From Pirellulales bacterium (lineage in GTDB: Bacteria; Planctomycetota; Planctomycetia; Pirellulales; JALHPA01), in NCBI GenBank assembly GCA_022842745.1, contig JALHPA010000043.1:1-10372 (forward strand): a stretch of DNA of 10,372 nt. The letters run 5' to 3'. Both the position numbers and the translations under genes were made by a program. Each line of letters begins with the position of its first letter. Position 1 is the stretch's first letter. Positions 6,755 to 10,372 of the stretch are shown here, piece by piece. The notes under the pieces are model-generated. The model was not told the origin of the DNA. It searched no databases and saw nothing but the letters and a program-made list of their open reading frames with translations.

Positions 6755-7285
6755 CTAGCGCGGCGCGGCGAACTGGCTGCCTGCGCGGTCGCGCTCGATT
6801 TCTTTGATGCTCCGGTCGACGGGTGCCGAGCGAGCGGCCGCGAGCCGGCGGGCGAGGTTCTCGGACTTGAATCGGGGATTGAGCGGCGAAGAACGCGACG
6901 AGAGGGAATCGTCGCTGGAAGCGCGGCGGGCAAGCGTTGGGTTTCGAGAGGGATCGGCGGCGAGCAGGCGCCGATCTTGAGCATCAAGATCGTGGATCCA
7001 GGCATGAGCGGTTGCCTGGGCGGTTGAGGAGGCGCGTCCCAGTCCGCGATTGGCGGCGGTTGGGCCAAATGGGGCGAGGCCGGAACCGACTTGCGAGGCG
7101 TAGCTGCGCGCGGAGGCGTTTCCGCCGAGCAGGGCGGCGCCGCGATCAGGAACGAGGACCGAAGAGCTGGTAGCGAATTGGCGAAATGTCGGCAGTTGGA
7201 TGACCTGCGCGCGGAGCGGGGCGGTGGAAAGGACGATGGTCGTGATCGCCAACCCCAGCCGGGCGATATGTCGGACGGCGAACAT
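6755..7285 (-). CDS. Small exported protein of unknown function with a VPDRGAALLGG motif
   Basis: The 176-residue product starts at an ATG at 7285, with GAGGA seven bases upstream on the minus strand. Residues 1-26 are a clear signal peptide (GLAITTIVLSTAPLRA, predicted cleavage before QVIQLPTF). The mature N-terminus reads 'QLPTFRQFATSSSVLVPDRGAALLGG' in two adjoining blocks (29-48 and 46-55). That core echoes the 'V-x-DG-x-x-x-LGG' turn found in secretin C-domains, though the protein is far too short to be a secretin. The C-terminal third (105-176) is basic, low-complexity and probably disordered. It starts 56 bases after the kinase stop on the same strand, so co-transcription is likely. 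I recall similar short planctomycete proteins but cannot name a family. The frame extends upstream into the kinase gene; that extension is not used. Confidence 0.7.
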   Translation of the reverse strand: MFAVRHIARLGLAITTIVLSTAPLRAQVIQLPTFRQFATSSSVLVPDRGAALLGGNASARSYASQVGSGLAPFGPTAANRGLGRASSTAQATAHAWIHDLDAQDRRLLAADPSRNPTLARRASSDDSLSSRSSPLNPRFKSENLARRLAAARSAPVDRSIKEIERDRAGSQFAAPR

Positions 7286-7341
7286 GGAGCATTCCTCGTT
7301 GGGGTCCTGCCAACATGGACCCTGCCGGGTATTGTAGCGGA

Positions 7342-9753
7342 TCAACGGGAGGCGGTCCAAAAGGACTCGGTCGTTTCTCCGGCCGAGGAGAGGCTGTCGC
7401 GGTTGGGATCGACGGAGAGCGCGAGCGCTCCCAAGTCGCTTTGGATCATGCGCATTAAAAAGAACGCCAGTCCGGAGCCGAGCACGCCGAGCACGGCCAC
7501 CAGGCCGATGGGCCAGCGGAACTCGGTAGTGCTCATGGCGAGGCCGAAGACGGCGATGAACGGGGCGGAGAACGCGCAGCCAAAGTACCAGCCGCAGCGC
7601 CGTTCCAGTCGCGAAAACTGTTCGACTTCGGCCAATTGCACGCTGCCGGGGGGGGACAGGACCGGCAGCAGATTGCGGACTTCCAGCAGGGTGATGAGAA
7701 AGAAGACCTGCATCGAACAGATCAGGCCGCTGAGCAATTGGGTGGAAATGAAGTGCTCGTAGAGGGGGGCATCCAACTGGTAGTCGTCGCCGGCCTTGAG
7801 GTACAGGCCGAGGGGAAAGGCGAAGCCGGAGAAAATCCAGAGGGCGGCGGTGATCCAACTAATCCGGTCGCCCAGCCAGAGAGCGCGGCGGCGAATGGGG
7901 GCGAGAGCGTCGATGCGAGCGCCGGGAGGGAGCTTGCCTGTCGCGGCTACGGCGCGGGCGATTTTCAGAGCCGGCCAAGCCCAGCGAACGCCGAGGGTCA
8001 CGCCGATCAGGTAGGCGATGCCATTGATCAACCCCACCTCCATTTCCCAGAAGATCTTTTGCACTTCGGCCGGCAGGCCTGCGATGACGAGACTGGCGTT
8101 CCAGGTCAAGTTGACGGCGCTGAACAGGACGTTGGGGGCGACGCCTGCCAGTACGAACGAGGAAACAGGGTACTTTCGCAGCCAGCCGGAGATCGTGCCG
8201 GGGGCGGGGCGGAAGAGGCGTTGGGCGCGGGGCTGAAGGCAAAGTTCCAGTTGCCGCACCAGGGCGCCGGCCGTGGGACGATCTTCCACTTGCGGGGAGA
8301 GGCATCCCAGGAGCACTTCGCGCAAACCGGGGGGAATATCGCGGGGTAGCGCCGCGATCGCGGCGGCCGGGACGCCCTCCAAGCGGCGGCTGGTAAGGAG
8401 GGCGAGGGTCTCGATCCAGCTTCCTTCGATGTGTTCGTCGCCGAAGGGACGGCGACCGGTCAATAGCTCCCAGAGCATGACGCCGAGCGAGTAGACGTCG
8501 CTTTTGCCGTCGAGCGTGGCCGGGCTGCGTCCATGAGCGGGATTGCTGGCTTCCAACTGCTCGGGAGACATATAGGCCAGACTGCCGCCGAAATAGGCGG
8601 CGGGGGTCGCGCCGTCGAGCTTGCTGGAGAAGCTGACGTTGAAATCGGCCAGCTTGGGGGAACCTTCCGGCGTCAGGAGCACATTGGCGGGCTTGACGTC
8701 GCGGTGCAGGACGTTGCGCTGGTGAGCGTATTCGAGCGCCGCGGCCAATCGGGCGCCGAGCCAGCAGACGACCTGGGGCCAGGAGGCTTTGGAGAGGCGA
8801 CGGCGGAGGGAGGAATCTTCGGAGGGGTCTTCGCCGCGATTGGACAGCGTCCAATCGATGCCTTCGAAGAGGGTCCGGCCGGAGCGTTGCTCGGCGGGGG
8901 TGTTACGGGCCAGATCGACGACGGCGTGCAGCGTTCCGCCTTGGACGTACTGCATGTACAACAGCCGCAGTTGGCGCGAATCGAGCACGCGATAGTCGTA
9001 GACGCGAACGATGTGCGGATGGTCAAGCTGGGCCAAGGTGGCGGGTTCGTCGCCGCGGTCGCGGGAGACTTTGAGCGCGACCAGCCGCTGCATCGTCCGC
9101 TGGCGGGCGAGATAGACCGAGGCAAAGGCTCCTTTGCCCAGCCGGTGGAGGATTTCAAATTCGTCGATCTGCTGGCCGATTTCGATCGCCGGGTCGCGGG
9201 CGCGGCCCATGACCGTGGAGACGGTGCGGTTGGTTTGCAGGTTGAGCAGCCGTTGCAATTGCTCCCGCTGGGCGGGAAAGCGATCGAAGTAGGCGCTGGC
9301 GGCGGGAGGCTCGTCGGTCTGCGAGCGGATGTGGAACTCTTCGTAGATCAGGTCGCAGGGAAGCTCGCCGCTGGCCGTCAACTCGGGGAATTCGGCGGCG
9401 TATTCCTCGACCATTTTGGGCAGGCCGTGGTGCAGCCAGCGGAATTCGAGATCGATTTTGATCAGTTCCACCAAGAGCATCCGCCGCATTGGCCCTTCGC
9501 CGGCGGGCACAAAGCCGCGCAAATCGGGGGGAAGGTCGTCTCCCTGCCAGGCGGCGGAGAGCGCGTCGACCTGGGCCGACATCCGCTCCCAGGCGAGCGT
9601 GCCGAGTTCGGAAGTTCTTTTGTGCGTCGTTTCCGAAGAGGACACGGGTAGCGCCGCAGGGGAGAGAGGAACCCCGGTACCGAGCGGATTGGGCTGGGCA
9701 GGTGAACCCGGGGCGATTTCCAGTGAACGCGAAATGCGGGCTGGGCCTTGCAT
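7342..9753 (-). CDS. Membrane-anchored Hanks-type Ser/Thr protein kinase (planctomycete type)
   Basis: The product has 803 residues. Residues about 60-170 form an N-terminal extension (MLLVELIKIDLEFRW, EFPELTASGELPCDLIYEEF) of a kind seen in planctomycete kinases. The kinase domain spans about 197-505. Visible motifs are the glycine loop LGKGAFASVYLA (205-216), Lys228 in VALKVS, HRDVKPANVLL (350-360) with Asp352 and Asn357, metal-binding Asp370 in ADFN, SPE at 396-398, and DVYSLGVMLWELLTGRRPF. The usual DFG is DFN, and the helix C region is very short. About six membrane segments follow (roughly 530-550, 570-592, 630-650, 668-690, 722-742, 746-768). The kinase should therefore sit on the cytoplasmic face of the membrane. 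The catalytic residues argue for an active enzyme. The start is uncertain: the ATG at 9753 lacks a Shine-Dalgarno, the first 50 residues are low-complexity, and Met58 (9582) is an alternative. It is divergent from an FHA gene and followed by the small exported protein. Confidence 0.92.
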   Translation of the reverse strand: MQGPARISRSLEIAPGSPAQPNPLGTGVPLSPAALPVSSSETTHKRTSELGTLAWERMSAQVDALSAAWQGDDLPPDLRGFVPAGEGPMRRMLLVELIKIDLEFRWLHHGLPKMVEEYAAEFPELTASGELPCDLIYEEFHIRSQTDEPPAASAYFDRFPAQREQLQRLLNLQTNRTVSTVMGRARDPAIEIGQQIDEFEILHRLGKGAFASVYLARQRTMQRLVALKVSRDRGDEPATLAQLDHPHIVRVYDYRVLDSRQLRLLYMQYVQGGTLHAVVDLARNTPAEQRSGRTLFEGIDWTLSNRGEDPSEDSSLRRRLSKASWPQVVCWLGARLAAALEYAHQRNVLHRDVKPANVLLTPEGSPKLADFNVSFSSKLDGATPAAYFGGSLAYMSPEQLEASNPAHGRSPATLDGKSDVYSLGVMLWELLTGRRPFGDEHIEGSWIETLALLTSRRLEGVPAAAIAALPRDIPPGLREVLLGCLSPQVEDRPTAGALVRQLELCLQPRAQRLFRPAPGTISGWLRKYPVSSFVLAGVAPNVLFSAVNLTWNASLVIAGLPAEVQKIFWEMEVGLINGIAYLIGVTLGVRWAWPALKIARAVAATGKLPPGARIDALAPIRRRALWLGDRISWITAALWIFSGFAFPLGLYLKAGDDYQLDAPLYEHFISTQLLSGLICSMQVFFLITLLEVRNLLPVLSPPGSVQLAEVEQFSRLERRCGWYFGCAFSAPFIAVFGLAMSTTEFRWPIGLVAVLGVLGSGLAFFLMRMIQSDLGALALSVDPNRDSLSSAGETTESFWTASR

Positions 9754-9992
9754 AATATCGACCGGGGGGCGATTGTGTCTGCGCGGCGGAATGGAATTGG
9801 CTGTGGGAAGGGGGCCGGTGGGCAGCCGCCGTGGGATGTCGGCTGTTTATCTGGGCTGACGGATTGCGGCTGGACGGCTGCGGGGGTGGTAGCGGACGGC
9901 TGGGGTGGGCCGTTCGTGCCGGTGGGCGTCCGTCCGTGTAGTCGGTGGAAACGGATTAACCCTCGCGAGCGGCACGAAATGACGGCGAATCG

Positions 9993-10004
9993 CCTGCTGG
10001 CAGG
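9993..10004. promoter_or_regulatory. Near-palindrome just upstream of the FHA promoter
   Basis: CCTGC (9993-9997) and GCAGG (10000-10004) are inverted repeats with a two-base centre, ending three bases before the -35 element. It is a possible operator; a 5-base arm is short enough to be chance. Confidence 0.25.
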
Positions 10005-10007
10005 TGC

Positions 10008-10037
10008 TTGACCGGGGTTTACGGGCCATGCTATAAG
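10008..10037 (+). promoter_or_regulatory. Sigma70-type promoter for the FHA gene
   Basis: TTGACC (10008-10013) and TATAAG (10032-10037) are separated by 18 bases; each matches the consensus at 5 of 6 positions. Transcription would start near 10044, leaving a leader of about 64 bases before the ATG. The leader contains a small GCCGA/TCGGC hairpin at 10062-10075. Confidence 0.6.
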
Positions 10038-10107
10038 CGCAAGGTGGATTATTGTAGATTTGCCGAGGGTTCGGCGAGGGTTCCACGGCGTCGCGGTATA
10101 GTTTTTT

Positions 10108-10372
10108 ATGGCCGAGATCACATTGCGAGTGCTGGATGGATCCGACCGTGGAAAAGTGTTCGACGAATTGCCGACTCCGGTGACGATCGGCCGGGAGGAA
10201 GGGAATTCGATCCAGCTCAATGACGAGCGGGTCAGCCGGTTCCACCTAAAAATTCAGACCGACCGGGACAAAGTGGTGCTGACGGACCTCCAAAGCACCA
10301 ACGGCACGAAGGTCAACGGAGAGGACATCCAACTGCGGATTCTCCGCTATGGGGACATGATTACCGTGGGGC
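10108..10372 (+). CDS. FHA-domain protein (N-terminal part, runs off right edge)
   Basis: From the ATG at 10108, 88 codons can be read before the edge. They form almost a whole forkhead-associated domain. Key features are the GRE motif (Gly28, Arg29), NSIQLND, VSRFH with Ser43, Arg44 and His46, and STNGTKVNG (63-71). These are the phosphothreonine-binding loops of the fold, and all key residues are present. FHA domains dock onto Thr-phosphorylated partners. A divergent Ser/Thr kinase gene next door makes it a plausible reader of that kinase, which is inference from position. The C-terminal domains are unknown. The start has no Shine-Dalgarno and is preceded directly by six T residues (10102-10107). 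The start is still supported because the domain begins within a few residues of it. Confidence 0.9.
   Translation, partial: MAEITLRVLDGSDRGKVFDELPTPVTIGREEGNSIQLNDERVSRFHLKIQTDRDKVVLTDLQSTNGTKVNGEDIQLRILRYGDMITVG

Larger units (their letters stand above)
9754..10107. other. Divergent spacer between kinase and FHA gene
   Basis: This 354-base spacer holds the rightward promoter at 10008-10037 and a near-palindrome at 9993-10004. For the kinase I see only a TATTAT hexamer on the minus strand (9757-9752) with a poor AGACAC -35 17 bases upstream. It overlaps the annotated ATG, which would push the true start inward. No RNA gene is seen. Confidence 0.5.

Noticed and set aside
7302..7322. GGGTCC/GGACCC hairpin between the kinase and the small exported protein
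   Set aside because: The stem is six bases with a nine-base loop and no T-run; too weak to call a terminator or to split the operon.
8533..9651. A 372-residue plus-strand open frame across the kinase gene
   Set aside because: It is antisense to a clear kinase and has Gly-rich composition with no recognisable fold; G-rich DNA suppresses stops.

Overview
The window looks like chromosomal DNA from a planctomycete, probably a Pirellulales-type lineage. It is GC-rich, and it carries a large Hanks-type Ser/Thr kinase whose N-terminal extension and membrane-spanning C-terminus resemble planctomycete kinases. It also carries a LamG protein with a PEP-CTERM sorting tail, an FHA protein and long spacers. 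The lineage is inferred from gene style, not from a marker gene. No mobile element, CRISPR array, rRNA or tRNA was recognised.

Layout from left to right. (1) At the left edge, on the minus strand, is the first 38 codons of a PLP-dependent aminotransferase. (2) Divergent from it, on the plus strand, is moaA (molybdenum cofactor synthesis), followed by a small antibiotic-biosynthesis-monooxygenase (ABM) domain protein. (3) About 800 bases follow with no convincing gene; there is one weak lipoprotein-like ORF and two hairpins. (4) A beta-carbonic anhydrase and a SulP-family anion transporter with a STAS domain lie 49 bases apart on the plus strand and look like a bicarbonate uptake/interconversion pair. 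(5) An exported LamG-fold PEP-CTERM protein ends in a convergent, hairpin-rich spacer. (6) On the minus strand, the membrane Ser/Thr kinase is followed 56 bases later by a small exported protein of unknown function. A strong minus-strand intrinsic terminator lies further downstream. (7) Divergent from the kinase, the N-terminal FHA domain of a protein starts behind a near-consensus sigma70 promoter and runs off the right edge.

How the genes fit together. The carbonic anhydrase/SulP pair probably moves or interconverts inorganic carbon. The kinase, the small exported protein and the FHA protein may form a phosphosignalling locus, because FHA domains bind phosphothreonine; this rests on adjacency only. 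moaA is a housekeeping gene without other moa genes in view. Plus-strand DNA is G-rich throughout, even across the minus-strand kinase, which suggests a replication-strand skew rather than a coding effect.

I saw no clear undescribed multi-gene system. The best leads are the kinase's altered DFG motif and domain insertion, the small exported protein with a secretin-like motif, and a possible small RNA ahead of the minus-strand terminator.
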